64,000 bases of DNA from Nereocystis luetkeana. Taxonomy: Eukaryota; Sar; Phaeophyceae; Laminariales; Laminariaceae. Every line of letters starts with the position of its first letter. Within the stretch, counting starts at the first letter, position 1. This document shows positions 23,200 through 35,937 of this stretch, one piece after another. Below the pieces are notes generated by a model. The model was not told the DNA's origin. It did not search any database and worked only from the letters and a program-made list of their open reading frames with translations. The stretch covers positions 7,830,157 to 7,894,156 of the forward strand of contig JARUPZ010000023.1 in the NCBI GenBank assembly GCA_031213475.1. The letters run 5' to 3'. The translations under genes were made by a program, and so were the position numbers.

Positions 23200-24350
23200 C
23201 TTGCATGCTAGCATCAACTACCAGGTATGAGGTGTTGTGGCAAGTATGATTGGAAGCATGGGATCACATATACAGAAGTATGCATGTGATATATACCAGG
23301 TACTGCACCAGGGTACGTATTACATAAAAGGGGGCTCTATATTCATACCCCCCCCCCGCCCCCTATAGCCGCCCCCCGCCCCCGCCGCCGCTACGGGGCC
23401 AGCCTTGGTTGTTGTCGCGCGATCGATGGAGTCAGCAGTTTCACAGCCTTCACTCATAAACTCCAGTCGCATTGTGGTACGCACCTACTCTGTACCAGGT
23501 ATGGGGTATGGGGGATGACCCGATAAGTTAGGTACGCACCACCTCCCGTGTACGTGCGTACGTGCGTACGTACTTTTACTCAAGCTTGAACGGGCTCTCC
23601 CGTGGTGGTTGTTGTTGTTGTTGTTGTTGTTGTTGTGGTGGTGGTGGGGCGGGGACCCTGCTCTTACTTGCGGAACAACGCGGGGTGCCACGTGCAAGCT
23701 ATTACTACTACTGTAGCTACCCGGTATAACAACAACAACCTGTACGTGTACTATTAATATTAATACTAAAGAAGTAATCTACACGTAATGTGATTCGTCT
23801 TGAGATATAACGTCATAACCATACTGACTAGTGCTGTGGTGCGCTGCTGCTCTATATTGCTGTTGTTTGCTGTGGTCGTCGACGTATTTACCAGCAAACA
23901 GCAACCTTGTCCTCGGGACTCGACCTGCGCCCTGAGCGCATGATTGCTTCGTGTTTCTTTTTTTTTCCGTCGTCTTTCTTCGTTCTTTTCCTTCGTGTAT
24001 CTTTTTTATACTCGTATCTTTTTCTTCTTCTCTTTTTTTTTCGAGTGTACGTACGTATACTAAACTAATAATAATATCATGGATGGATATGTTCTTGGTG
24101 TTATTTGGTTGAAATGTATACTGCAGCTCATTACTACGGACTGGTGTGTACCATTACTGCCATCCGCACTATTTCGTGTAGTACCTGTCTGTTTTCTCCC
24201 ATTGAGATATGTATCTGATGCATTTTTGTGTAAAAAGCCTGCTTTGTATGTAACCACAACAGACAGGACTTCAGGGAAGTGAGCTATTGCGAGAACATCA
24301 TCGTCATCTCACCGCTGTTGTGTTGTGCATGCGCGATCCATACATACCGC
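23200..24350. other. Stretch with no recognised gene; microsatellites
   Basis: C-rich run at 23349-23395, ACGTACGTGCG words at 23550-23575, a (GTT)n run at 23606-23636 and T-rich pyrimidine tracts at 23955-24045. No exon supported. Confidence 0.6.
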
Positions 24351-24355
24351 AACTA

Positions 24356-24460
24356 TTACGGAGGACCATAGTTAATAGGACCAAATATTGTTAGTAAAAA
24401 TGGTTAAATATATAGGTTTTTATGTGAACCATGGGTCCTATTAACTATGGTCCCCCGTAA
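24356..24460. mobile_element. Family A MITE (105 bp)
   Basis: Termini TTACGGAGGACCATAGTTAA and inverted partner, TA at 24354-24355 and 24461-24462. Inverted relative to 5343 and 6334, with AATATTGTTAGTAAAAATGG in the left half. Confidence 0.92.
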
Positions 24461-24582
24461 TATTATAATAGACTAAATAGCACTGCTGCTGCATGATGAT
24501 GACATCCTGTTATGGATACCTCTCTGGATACAGCAGCAACACGCACCAACTTGAAGGAAGTACTACTGGACCAATGCAATGT

Positions 24583-24607
24583 TGTTGTTGTTGTTGTTGT
24601 TGTTGTT
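24583..24607. repeat. (GTT)n microsatellite
   Basis: About eight uninterrupted GTT units. Confidence 0.85.
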
Positions 24608-25339
24608 CTCACATTAACTCTCAGACGAAGGAGCCCGTGGTCACAATATTATGGTGTTCTTGCTCCTCGTTTACGTCTACTCGTGCGACGTAAAACGAAA
24701 CTAGTTAAAACGTAAAAACGAAAAAATGACGGTTTCAAAACCCACATCATGGATCCAATGGTGGCCGTTGAGCGTTGGTGCTTTTTTTTCTTTTTTTCAC
24801 GTGCGTTGCTCAATTTCCGCCTTTTTGGACGGCCAAAACAAAATACCAGTATGAAATTCATCGAAAAACAATAAAGGAGAAAGGAGTCGGACCCCCCCCC
24901 GAGTCGTTTCTTATTACTTGGTAAAATAAGTTTGGCTCAAGTGCACGAAACACGAAACACACAACACAAAACACAAGCAGCAGCAGCACACACAGCAGCA
25001 GGAAGGCAACAAATACATATACCCCTGTCTGGTCCAGCCTGATCACCTCACAGCAAGCAGGCCAGCTGGAAGTCAGGACGGGAGGTCACGAGCTAGTGCT
25101 GAGCGGAAGGTTTACTAGCACCGCAAGACCCTTGTCCCCTGGCCGCGAGCTTCTTTGCGGCCGCAATACTATAGGAACACTCGGGCTTTGGCGCTACATA
25201 TTGTCTGTCGTGGTGTAAGGGAAAGGGTTTGGTGTTTGGTGGCCTGAACGTGTACAACTTGCCCCATCCCTGAGGGCAGAGGCGAGGACGGAGGGAGAAC
25301 AGGAGCGCCTGAGTGAGAAGACAAGAGACGCGAGGAACC

Positions 25340-25426
25340 ATGGAAGCTATACTCGGGCTGCTGGGGATATGCGGAGCGAATTGTGCGGAGGATCGCGACG
25401 AAGCGAAAGCGCGCGCGGGAGAGTCG
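25340..25426 (+). CDS. Putative first exon, unrecognised
   Basis: ATG at 25340 opens 29 codons (MEAILGLLGICGANCAEDRD, then EAKARAGES) followed by a donor-like GTGAGA. GC content rises locally over the exon. No second exon could be joined and no family is recognised. Confidence 0.25.
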
Positions 25427-25503
25427 GTGAGAGCATTCTTACATAAATTTGCCCAATTTTCTGACGAGTGGCCTACCTCACTGGAGTCAAGTATATAGTA
25501 GAG

Positions 25504-26217
25504 CTAGAGCAAAGATGAAGAACCGGTCCCAAATGCAACTGACAGGAAGCAGGGCGATCGACATGCACACAGCAGCAGTGCTCTCCGCCGACCGCCGACC
25601 CTGAGGGTTCGAACGCCATCCTCCTGAAGCGAGAGGTGGCCGAAGTATTTGTTTCCGTCTGAAACCTGGGAGAGTCGGCATGTCTTGCGTGCAGCAGGCA
25701 GGTGCTTGCCTGCTGGCTGCTTGCCTTGACCTGTTGGGTTATCAACGGGATCCCGTTGGTTCGTTCGTCGGTTTTGGGCTCTGAAGTTCGGGGTCTTCGC
25801 CTCTGCTCTCTGCCGAGGAGCTAGCCGCGGACCTCCCTCCTGTGGCGAGTGGCGGGGGTCTACGCTGCCCGTGTTGGTTGTTTCATCGCCCTCTTCTGAT
25901 TCTGGGGTGGACTGGCTGTAGGCGTGGCTTTTTTTTTCCTTTGTTCGCCCACCCTTCGTTGTCTTCCTGTCCCTTGTCCTTCGTTCGTCGAAATGGGAAA
26001 AAAAATGCTTGCTGCGTTTTGTAGACAACTGGCCAAAAACGAACGAACAAACGAACACGACCGTCGTGCTCGTTGGCAGCACAAGAACGCAAGACACAAT
26101 AACTCTCTTTGTTCTAACGTCAGCCCTAGGCTGGACCATCTCAGAAGCTTCCATAGGGTACCATGCCAATACTTCTACAGGCGACAGAAAGTAGTTTTGG
26201 GTGTTTGCGCCAGCCAC
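25504..26217 (-). CDS. Long unassigned ORF (237 codons)
   Basis: The longest open frame in the 22-46 kb stretch. The central part is hydrophilic (ESEEGDETTNTGSVDPRHSP, then RAQNRRTNQRDPVDNPTGQG). Overlapping plus-strand frames are also long, no domain is visible and there is no splice context, so this may be chance in a GC-rich patch. Confidence 0.2.
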   Translation of the reverse strand: MAGANTQNYFLSPVEVLAWYPMEASEMVQPRADVRTKRVIVSCVLVLPTSTTVVFVCSFVFGQLSTKRSKHFFSHFDERRTRDRKTTKGGRTKEKKSHAYSQSTPESEEGDETTNTGSVDPRHSPQEGGPRLAPRQRAEAKTPNFRAQNRRTNQRDPVDNPTGQGKQPAGKHLPAARKTCRLSQVSDGNKYFGHLSLQEDGVRTLRVGGRRRALLLCACRSPCFLSVAFGTGSSSLL

Positions 26218-26769
26218 ACCAGGGGCGAAACCCCTTGGCCCTCACGGTGCCTCCCCTTGCTGCTCCTCCTGCCCGTCCAGCGAACGCCTGGTATGATGTC
26301 GCCGATCGCCGACAGCTACGAAAGCCCCGCGCGCTTTTAATTATGCTGTTTTTTGTACGTCAAGTCCTCGTGGCGTCGCAACGTTCGTATCATTCCTTTT
26401 GCCTTTTCTCCTGCTGGGCATTGCTGAATGTTGTTGGAGCAAGATGGTCCGCCGCTGCACCTACATACCTGGCTGGTATCGTACATCACATACCAGACCA
26501 ATTCTGTGGCAGCGATGCAGCAATTCTCGAACCACAACCCGCAACGGTACCCACGTACAGAAGCCGTTTAGTCTATGACCGCGGTGTATACATCTGCCCT
26601 TTTATTGTAAATAAGCTTTTTTTTACAACTCCGGCACGGCGGTTGATTATGCACCCGAGGATATCTATCGGTATACGAAGTAGTCCCCATTACCAGAGAC
26701 AGCCTTTACCATTCTTGTCAGCCTGTGTGTACTCTCCCTGCCGTACGACGCGTATGTAGTGCTGAATCT

Positions 26770-28560
26770 TACTTATCATGACAGGAGTATGTTCCAGAGT
26801 TAGAGTCGCAAAGTACGAGTACAGAGAGGAGAGTGTACGTCAAGCAGTACAGCAGGTACATACGAGTATTTTTTTTGTTTGCTTGTAGAACCTGTCACTC
26901 TGTACGACACCATACCAGGTACCTGGTACCAATTAAATACCTCGTACATACTATTAATAGTCAGGTATTTGGTAATACCTGATATCAGGGATATACCAGT
27001 ATTATTGATACTCGTACAGCCATATAACAATCGTGATCATCCTGACTGTCTTATACTACAGCGATTCGTCGTAGGTACCTCCTATCAATGTTATATGTAC
27101 GAAGGCATTTCTTGACAGACCAACGCGTACATAGGTACCTCAGATATAGAATACAGCAGTAGGTTCCTGGTCAAACCTGCATGATATGATGAGTATGTAC
27201 CAGGTACCAGGTGTACATTATCACTCTGCTCTGAAGAAGAGTCCTTTATTTTCAATCCCTACGTACCCCAGGTACTGGTAAAGCATTTAATACCGGTACC
27301 TGGTTTGTGCGTGACCTTCACATTAAACCGTTCTTTCTGCCCGTCGACATCCAGCACAACCATTGTCCTTGCCGATTCTCTAGTACAAGCACCGTCGGTC
27401 ACAAAACCACGCCACAGACAGAGATACCTAGTATTAATAATAAAATATGGTTATTCAGTAAGCAGGGTAGACAATTCAATGCCCATGTTCTTTGTACTGA
27501 GGCACGGCATACACTGATACTTATTCTGTGAACGAGAGAAAACGAGAGAAGCAAAAAAACAATTCGCGAGAAAAGAAAAGAAAATAAGCTGAAGAAACAA
27601 TAATACCACCACAATGTATGAACAAGAAAAGAAGGCCAAGAACGAACTGCTGTGAAGCCTAATAACAGGCAAACCAAAGCATATCAACAAAAAAACAAGA
27701 AAAAGTACCCTGCAGGCGGCCGCAGCAGTTAGTTCGTGGTACGAGTGGCACCCTGGATGCCCCACCCCCGGAGAGGACGCGTCGAACAATACAAAACAAT
27801 GCAGGCTGGTGATTCACCCACGAAACAGGACTTGTTTCTGGTATAAGGTAGTATCACACCAGGTACTACTGCTGCTGTAGTGTTCTTCATGTTGCCACCC
27901 GGTAACGGCCAGCGTAACCTTAAGGCTTTGGTAATAAGCTTTGACGTCCATTACTCTGTACTCGAAAACAATTGTCAGTTCCTACTCGTACAGGATGAAG
28001 AGGGATATCCAGGGAAACCAAACAAGCTGTTGGACGAGTTTTCAATTCGGTACCGCAGCGCCTTTACCAATATTTATATTAATAGTTGCTTTTTCCTCAC
28101 GCCCCATCTACGCTCGAAACTTCAAACCTACGGTAGGCCGCGTCAAGGCTCTATCCCCACGCCATGGTTGTGAGCCCGTCACCCCCCCCAATCCCCGGGT
28201 GTGTTGGGCACCGAATCGACTTATCACACTGCACCAAGTCGATGCTACCGAAGCTTCTCTACTACCGCCGTGGTACAGCCTGGTGCTCTGTCTGCCGCAG
28301 CTGTCCAGCTGGACAATGCTTGCGCATGATCACAAAGAACACTACAGCGGCCACCACACAGGGCTGGTTAGAGAACGAGGGGTCCGTGCATACAATGAAA
28401 TGGGTGCAGATAGGCAGGTTATGTGTATTTCCCTCTTATTCACACACCCCACCAGGGGTTCGTTCGTTGACGAGTCACCTCTACCAGTAAGCTGGCCCCT
28501 ACTGTACGAAGAACCTCTTGCGTATCATAGATGCATTGAACTAGCGCACGTATTTAGGGG
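26770..28560. other. Stretch with no recognised gene
   Basis: Rich in TACCAGGTACCTGGTACC-type words (26910-26930, 27193-27210, 27290-27303) and ATTAATA words. A 216-codon frame at 27941-28591 has no recognisable motif. Confidence 0.45.
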
Positions 28561-28579
28561 TCCGTTCGCCCACGGACTC

Positions 28580-29215
28580 CTGTATCAGTAGACTCCCCTA
28601 TCATAGGAAGTCCACGGGATACGCGGACTCCCCTAGTCCCCTACGTGGGGGCTCATGGAATTCACGAACCCCCATATAGGGGTCTCTTCGACCCCGGACC
28701 CCTGTTTCAAAGAGTATTGTAAACGTATAATATACCTGGTACCATGTCTTACACTGCTAGTTCTACCACGACACATCGTAGGGAGTCCGTGCAGGTGTAC
28801 GAAACCCCTCCATAAAGGGGTCTGGTAGCCCACGGACCCCTGTATCTGTAGACTCTGGAAGATATATCGTCCCTCGCCCCCGTTATTCCAATGGACCCCT
28901 ATTGCGGGGTTCGTAAACCTGCCCCTCCCCCTCTTCCCCGTGACAAGCATGCGGCAACTTATCGCATGTATCGGGTGTCTGATGTTTATCGGACATCGGG
29001 GCAATTCATTTCCCGTTTTGAACGGGGTCCGTTAATCCAATGGAACCCTATATAGGGGATATTAATAGTAAACGTGCCCCCCTCTTCTTCTTCGTGGTGA
29101 ACGTGCGGCCGGCAGCTTATCGGATACCTGGTATGGGGTATCGGATATCGATTTTTTATCCGATAACGGGGCACGTCTTTTTCCCATTTGATAACCGATA
29201 CCAATTCCGTCCTGT
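28580..29215. repeat. Tandem-duplicated GGACCCC/GGGGTCC-rich repeat
   Basis: Diverged units carry CCACGGACCCCTGTATC, CCAATGGACCCCTAT or CCAATGGAACCCTAT, GTAAACGTGCCCC-like and CTTATCGGATA-like words. The last two units (about 28880-29030 and 29035-29210) align along their length. Period roughly 170-190 bases. Confidence 0.65.
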
Positions 29216-29219
29216 TGGA

Positions 29220-30045
29220 ATCTTCGATACGATGTCCAGCAGTGGGTGTGGCTGCCGATGAGCGCGAGTTCCGAATCGTTTTGCTTGGCGTTCCGAAAAG
29301 GCGGCTGAGCTGCACCAAATGAGCCTCACGTTCTTACTGGTTTGTTCTTTGTCGAGTGTTTCTTTTTTTTTTGCTCTTACATCAGCAGCAGTAGGTGCGA
29401 TTCGAGGGATGTACTGCTATAGGTACCGGGCCGGGGGTAACGGAATGTTGCAAACACCTCCAAGCCCCTGTCCCAATGAAGAGACAGCAATATTCATAGG
29501 AATACCCCAGGTAAATCTAACAACTCATATAAAACAAAGCTTCGCGACGGGAAACGGGAGACAGTTTGAGCGATCTCGGTTGAGTCAGCTCAATCGTCAG
29601 CGGCGCCCGGCTCTCCTGACAAGATAAGGTGGATCTATCAGAGTTGTCTGGGAACACGATGAACTCGTAGTGGATTGTTCTTTTTCGCGACGGAGTGGCT
29701 ACACCGACCGTTGCGGAAAATGTTGCCACTGCCTGTCTTATCCCAGTCTTATCTCACGCTGTCTCGGGAAGAAGAACTGGCTCGAAGATACGAGGTACCA
29801 GGTACTGACTATTAATATTAATATTAGTAGTATGAATACCTAGTATATTTTCTTTACGTTATCATACGAAGATCTATCAATAGAGTATCATGCAGGAACA
29901 TATTTGTATGTGGTCGAAAGCCTATATACAGGAATATTTTGCTGTACGTAGATACTGACAAACGAAGTGTCGAATTGCCGCATGCTACTGTAGGAGCGAG
30001 GTGTCTGCGCGGTAGGTAATTGGTCTGGACCGGCGCTACGGTAGT
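29220..30045. other. Stretch with no recognised gene
   Basis: No exon supported. An ATTAATATTAATATTAGTAG word cluster is at 29810-29830. Confidence 0.4.
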
Positions 30046-30049
30046 TGTT

Positions 30050-30154
30050 CACCCTTGTAGGACTGCAGCGTCGTTTTGGGGACAATTGGGGACTACATAC
30101 TTGGAATTTGAGTAGTTTGTTCCCGAAACGGGACTGCGGTTCTTGAAGGGTTAA
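30050..30154. mobile_element. Family B MITE, copy 2
   Basis: Imperfect inverted repeat. The right arm AACGGGACTGCGGTTCTTGA ends in GGGTTAA. The left arm has a small duplication of GGGGACAA, as in the copy at 43691. Confidence 0.75.
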
Positions 30155-30221
30155 GCAACGCCACCTGTAACAACCATTTATTTGTTTAAGAAAACCCGCT
30201 TTTTTTCCCTGTGTAGCTTCG

Positions 30222-30461
30222 ATGGCTGCCACGCTTGGACTTTGCGCTTGCGCTGTGAGCTGTGTCCCTGCGACCTTCTGCGACATTGTCGATGGCGACT
30301 TGGCTGGCCAGTACGTCCTAGCACGCTGGTGTGCGCGGGAGCTTCGACTCTTTTTATTGACGTCCCCGCTGACCAAGCGGGAAACCACAACAATTGGCTA
30401 TGGCACCTGCAAGTCGTGCCGCACGGATGCCCGTTTCGATCCCAGGGGGGGTGTCTACTAA
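30222..30461 (+). CDS. Unrecognised small ORF, Cys-rich
   Basis: 79 codons starting MAATLGLCACAVSCVPATFC, a weak signal-peptide shape, ending CKSCRTDARFDPRGGVY. The opposite strand is open over the same bases, so strand is uncertain. No family recognised. Confidence 0.2.
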   Translation: MAATLGLCACAVSCVPATFCDIVDGDLAGQYVLARWCARELRLFLLTSPLTKRETTTIGYGTCKSCRTDARFDPRGGVY

Positions 30462-31731
30462 ACGTTCCCTGTTTTTGCGGTGATTCCCCGTAAGGATCTC
30501 TTATACCTGGTACTCGCCAAACGTAAGAATTGCGTAAGGACGAAGTTTTTTTGGGGGGCTTCAAACGAAAAAACTGACGAGTGTAAACGACGTTTTACAG
30601 CATGGGTCACTCGGTCACATGTAGCAACCCGGCGCTGCTGGGTTACGTGACGACACATGTTTGTACTCTGTGGAACCGGAACTACACGGCATATAGTTGT
30701 ACAAGCCACTCGCAGCCTGAGTTGACATTTTTTACTCGGACGATACGCGTTGTCATGTATTTGTAGTCGTGTGAGGAAACACAAGGTACTATTGCTCATG
30801 TTGTGGCCATCGAAATGTTCCTTATATTCCCGATCAAACTGGTATATTCGTATGCACTGCAAATCGTTCACCTATACTGCTGCAAGCACGTAAGTATGCG
30901 GTTCGTGAAAACAGCGCTTCTCGACATTTTGGTATTGTAGTCGCTGTACCCACGTTCCAAAAGCATGACCCCTTATTGGGCTGATATGGACAAAATAGCA
31001 ACGTGGCGGAGAAAACAACGGCAGCATCGGCCACATGACACAGGACGTAGCGGGGGATTGCTTGCTGGCTGGGTCAGATTGTGACGCGTGTATCGCACGA
31101 TTTCAGCTTTGGTTTGCGGCGCTCGGCGCATTCTACGTGCTTACTCGGGCTTCTGTGCACTCACACTAGACGGCTGGTGCAGTAGATAATGTTCCTATAG
31201 TCACATGTACAGCGCCCCTCGTTTTTTTGTTTGTTTTTCGGTCGCTTTAGCTGCTCCCAATTCGGCGAAAAGTGTTGCTATTAATCGAGCCATGGACTAA
31301 TAAAAACTACAGCAGCAGCAGCAGCAGTATTGTCGCAAGCTCCGCGCGGACAGCATTTACGACTTTATACATGAAAGTACGTACCAGGTATACACAATCA
31401 TCTTGATGCGCTTTCACGAGGAAACACGGCCGAGACAATGGCGCGTCGTCATCGCACGTCAAACCTCAAGGACCTTACGCGATCCATATGTGCGTAGGAA
31501 AGACGTTTCACCCGATACCTGGTACGTAGTCTACAGCGGTCGAACCGGAATACAACATGGCTGATGTCTACTCTGTTAGGCAGTAGGCATCAGAGACATG
31601 TTGTACCGGTTAGACCGCTTGAGTGAGGCTATCCTGTACTGCTGCCGTTTGTGTCCAGCAGAATCAAGAAGCTTCACATAGAACTCGACGGCACTACTCG
31701 TACACCACAATAACTACTATCCTGGTATCAA

Positions 31732-31827
31732 TAACCCTTTTAGGACTGCAGTCCCGTTTTGGGGAGAACGCACTTGGAATTAAACTGGTTTGCCCCCTGA
31801 ACGGGACGGCAGTACTATTGGGTTAAC
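31732..31827. mobile_element. Family B MITE, copy 3
   Basis: TAACCCTTTTAGGACTGCAG at the left end; the right arm, GAACGGGACGGCAGTACTAT, ends in GGGTTAAC. Confidence 0.85.
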
Positions 31828-31844
31828 CGCCTCGTTCCAAGTTC

Positions 31845-32131
31845 AGGGGGTTCGGACTTTGACTTTATTTGCAAAAATAAAAAAAATAATAAAAAAAGGA
31901 TTCAATTGTTGAGAGCGCCTTGCTGCGTGGGTAGGCACAATTCGATGCGAGTCGACGAGGGAAGAAAAGGCTGAAATCTTCTCGCGATAAAAATGAAGGC
32001 ACGTACCGTAGCGGGAAGGGGGGAGAAGAGCCTGCTATGTGACCCCGGATCTGAGTTACGAGTTGGAAGGAGAGAGAGAAGCAGGAAGAAGACGGGCGAA
32101 GATAATAAATGGGATGAGAAAAAAAAAAAAA
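31845..32131 (+). mobile_element. SINE copy, head-truncated
   Basis: Closely matches 44300-44598: GACTTTATTTGCAAAAATAA, GTGGGTAGGCACAATTCGAT, GAGTCGACGAGGGAAGAAAA, GACCCCGGATCTGAGTTACG and a GGGATGAG end followed by a poly(A) tail. Only the last part of the tRNA-like head remains. Confidence 0.88.
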
Positions 32132-32132
32132 G

Positions 32133-32360
32133 TTCAACTACGTGTACGTAAAAACGTGTGAAAACTTTCGTCAAAAGTCAAACCAGCAGTACCACCCGCT
32201 ACATTATAGGGTGTTCGCTAGAAATATGGTGCAGTACTATTATTAATGGGTTTTACCGCCTATTTTTAATTTCGATTGCGTTTACGTAAGAACGTGTGGA
32301 ATTTTTCGTCACAAGTCTAATCAGCAGCACCACCCGCTACAATAAAGCGTGTTTGCGAGG
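32133..32360. repeat. Direct repeat, two ~70-base copies
   Basis: The phrase TTACGTAAGAACGTGTGGAA / GTACGTAAAAACGTGTGAAA, followed in both by CAGCACCACCCGCTACA-like sequence, occurs about 133 bases apart. Confidence 0.7.
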
Positions 32361-33490
32361 AGTTTGGTTGAAGCCAGTTTGATAGGGGGTTTCTTGCGTG
32401 TGGTCTGTTTCCCATAACTAAAGGGCCCCAACCCATGGAATGTCCCTGAAAGTTAACCCAACCCATAAATTGTTGGCCAAAAGTGGCCAACATGCCTAAC
32501 CACAAGGTCTCTTTCCTACCAGCCAGGTATATATAAATATCCCCAACATGAGGTTTGTTTCCTATACCTGGTATATATATTCCCAACACACTGAACGTTC
32601 CTCACAGCAGTTGACCCGATCCAAGAACTGTTGGCGCAAAGTGGCCAAAATGCTATTTCTTATGTGATTATTATTGGTTCAGTTTCAGGAAGGTTCCAAG
32701 GGTTGAGAGAGTTTTCATACGAGAAACAGAAAACAAGAAACCCAACCGAATTGGTTCCGACCCGCTTTTTCGCAAAGACTCTTTCAACCCTTTTGGGGGC
32801 GAATTGCGGAGGGAAGGTGTACGAAAACAAACGACGGTTACAGGAGTCTCGACTGCACTAAGCATTGGACACAGATTCTTCTACTGTAGTATTCGTGCTG
32901 GGGAGTGGGGAGTAAAGTATACCTGGTACCTGGTAGTATTTTTGGGGGGGAACGCTGGAGGTACTGCTTCGAGTGCCTGTATAATTTCCGGGTTCGACTT
33001 ACATAATGTACTGCGAGTACTTGCTGTCATCCCGGCCGTCCGTACTGCATTACTCGCAGTATACTCGCAGTACGAAATACTCTGGATACTCACGGGCATA
33101 CTCGAATTTATGGACGGCATCTGTGCATTGTGGCAGGATCAGGGGAATTTATGTTGGGCGTGGTGAGTATCCGCACTGCAAAGGAATAGGGCTGCACGGT
33201 ACGCTCCGTCTGAGCATGATATCGATGCTACTATCGATACTACCTTCGATCAGATCGATGCTTGCCGATACTGGTGGTCATACTACTCTGCCGTTTGCGT
33301 CATTTTTGACACCTGGTACGAATGTCTTCCTCACCATATCGGTATATATAAGTGCTGCCTCCGTGACTGCTTCGCTACTTTTCTAGGCTGTTGCGGTGCT
33401 GTCGTTGTGCTGGTTGGAGCTTCCTCTGGGAATGAAGAGAGATGGGCACCGTAAAGGAGTATCCAAGAGCGGTACCTCCGTACGTACCAG
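32360..33490. other. Stretch with no recognised gene; local repeats
   Basis: A diverged duplication is built around TTGTTGGCCAAAAGTGGCCA and CTGTTGGCGCAAAGTGGCCA (32470 and 32627). Downstream are GTACTGCGAGTACTTGC-type words (33008-33070). No exon supported. Confidence 0.5.
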
Positions 33491-33494
33491 TGTA

Positions 33495-33586
33495 TCCCCT
33501 TTAGAACCGCAGTCCCGTTTTGGGGACAAACTACTCAAATTTCAAGTAGTTTGTCCCCAAAACGGGACTGCGGTTCTAAGGGGTTA
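33495..33586. mobile_element. Family B MITE, near-perfect palindrome (copy 4)
   Basis: CCCCTTTAGAACCGCAGTCC on the left and its exact complement on the right. The arms pair almost completely around a short AT-rich centre. Confidence 0.93.
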
Positions 33587-34306
33587 TGGTACGAGTACGA
33601 AAAATACATCGTTCGGGAACCAAGAACCGAACATCGTATGGGAGGCGGCATTCTCAGAAACGAAAAAAAGAAAGGTTTAGCAGGATACAGGCGGCTGGAC
33701 AAAACCGGGCTAACCGAGGACTTGTATTTAACCGGTTCATACGCGGTGACGCCTTCAAATCGTTGGAACCACAAGGGATGCCTTTCTGTCGATCACATTG
33801 CATACCATGCGCATTATGCGCTTCTTGTGGGACAGGTGGCAATGGACTTGTAAATGAATGATCTCTCGTGGTATTTTTATGTTGCGCTTCGTAGCGATTT
33901 ATGCCCTTGCTCTTTTTCATCGCGCTGAAAAACGTGGAGTACTTCTTGACTCTTGACGTGACTCTCCCTTCTTCATTATACTCGTGGCTCATGATTATTT
34001 CGCGACGCTTTTGCCTCGCCTCTTTGTGTGCGGTGGTTGTGGTGGTGTTCAGGGGTCATGTTATCATATGATCCCATGATACGTACCAGGTATCTGGTAC
34101 TGTACTTTTTGTTCTTTGCTGCGGTGCACTTTGTGGAACCGTTTTTGAATGTGAACGAAAGGTACCTTTGGACCTTGGGTATTTTGCATTTTGGTGTTTT
34201 AAGGAGCACATGTTTGTCTCTCTGCATGCCGATTTTTTTCGTCAAATTGTCTCGATGTCACTATTAATAGATGCCGTCCTTTCGTTGTCACTATTAATAT
34301 AAGCAC

Positions 34307-34531
34307 ATGAAGCAGAGCGCTGCCGGTGGGGTGGCTATCCTTGTTGAGAACCGACTACGTGAACTCGCAAACGCGTCGTGGGGTTTCCAAGAACTGCCGG
34401 TGAAAGTTCTTGAGCGATACTCTAAAGATATCGATTTAAGTAGGCGTGATTGGATGGGGGACAGGGATACTTGTACATGCATTGGGTATCACAGAACGAG
34501 CATGTGGGTGAGTTTATACCCAGGAGAGTAA
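34307..34531 (+). CDS. Unrecognised small ORF, possible LINE endonuclease relic
   Basis: 74 codons with SAAGGVAILVENRLRELANA then KVLERYSKDIDLSRRDWMGD. The GGVAILVENRL phrase is reminiscent of a strand in the endonuclease domain of non-LTR retrotransposons, but nothing else supports that. It could be an exon of an unknown gene or chance. Confidence 0.22.
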   Translation: MKQSAAGGVAILVENRLRELANASWGFQELPVKVLERYSKDIDLSRRDWMGDRDTCTCIGYHRTSMWVSLYPGE

Positions 34532-34539
34532 GTAGTACC

Positions 34540-35900
34540 AGGTAAGAAAGAGTCCAAGCACGCTGGGTGTGGGGGATGCAAAGCATCCGGTAGAGTCACC
34601 GAAAGCCGGCGAGGTAGAAACTACGGTTGCTACATACTACCTGGTATGTAAATATAGCAGGTGTATATATGAGGATTGACGGCTAAGGCGCTTGGCAGAA
34701 GAAGGCTGGTGAAAAACGTCAACAGGAATCTTTACGGGTCATGACCTCAACCGACGGATCGGGTCTGGGAATTTTCGAAAATCTCACGGGTCGGGTCGGG
34801 TCAGCAGGCTTCTCACAGATCGGGCCCGATCACCGTTTCCCAAACCAGCCGGGCCTGATCCGCGAGATTTGACCGGACCTGTTAGGGTCCATCTTAAACC
34901 TATGCCAATGGTACAGCGAAGTTGCAATAAAAAGTTTGAATTTCAAAGATACCCGCCAAAAAAATTCAGAACACGCTTCCTATGGGCCACCTAAAAAAAA
35001 AAAAGTTCCTACCGTAACTTTTGGAAAAGCCCCAAAAAAGCAAATTTGGGGCCGATGTTGGGCCGACATCGGCTTGAGAAAAACTCAGGCCGATCTTTGG
35101 TTCGAAGCGGCGAGATTCCGAGTCCTCGACAGACATCGATCAACAAAACCAACGATTGCGTCATGAATTCTGAACGGAGTGCGCTCGTTAGGGGCTCCGA
35201 CCCACCCTAGGGTCACCGTCTTCACACCATGGCCGGTGTCATGTGGCGGGAGCTGACCAGGCGTGTGATAAAAAAATATTTGGCCGCTGGTTTGCACAAA
35301 ACAGAAGACAAAACTTCTCCATCCGTCTCGAATGGCAAAAAATAGACTTTTTTTCAGGTTTGGGAGGATACCGTAGGACGCCGCCGGCAAGCCCTCGCCC
35401 CCTAGACCATGGATCCGCCTGATATCTTCGAGGCCGTCATCTATACTCGTTGGGCTTGCCAGATACCGAGTGGGTTGGCCGTGGGCTGAGTCTATGTCGA
35501 GATCGAGCGTCGATCGTCGCACGAGCTAGTTTCGATCACCGTGTTGACAATTTGCGACCAGAAAAACACAAATTGCGCCGCCTGCACCCGTTGGGGGAAA
35601 AAAAATAAAAAAAAAACTTCTTCTCTTTTTTTCCCACAGCGGCGGCGGTACGAGAAAATTTTCGGCTGTTTTTTTAAAGCCATATATTTGATTTTTATTT
35701 TGGAACTTCGCGTTTCCATTGGCATAGGTCTTTTAGCGGGGACTTTTATTTTTTTCAATTCGTTTTTTTTTGTTTTTTTTCCAATTTTATTTGCATCTGA
35801 TTGGCCGAAGAGTGAACAACCACGCAGCCAAAGTAAAAAAAAATAATATTAGTGAAAAGTTTTTTGGGACTATCTTTATTCGTGTGATTTTTTTAATTTC
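34540..35900. other. Stretch with no recognised gene
   Basis: CGGGTCGGGTCGGGTC-type words at 34783-34870 and A- or T-rich tracts near 34993, 35600 and 35750. A minus-strand frame (35522-35085) has some coding texture (RYLASPTSIDDGLEDIRRIH) but no identifiable domain. Confidence 0.4.
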
Positions 35901-35937
35901 GATTTGGAATTTGGGAGTTCCTCGGTCTTGATGTAGC

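Noticed and set aside
26163-26759. 198-codon plus-strand ORF
   Set aside because: No motif, overlapping open frames on the other strand, no splice context and typical intergenic words inside.
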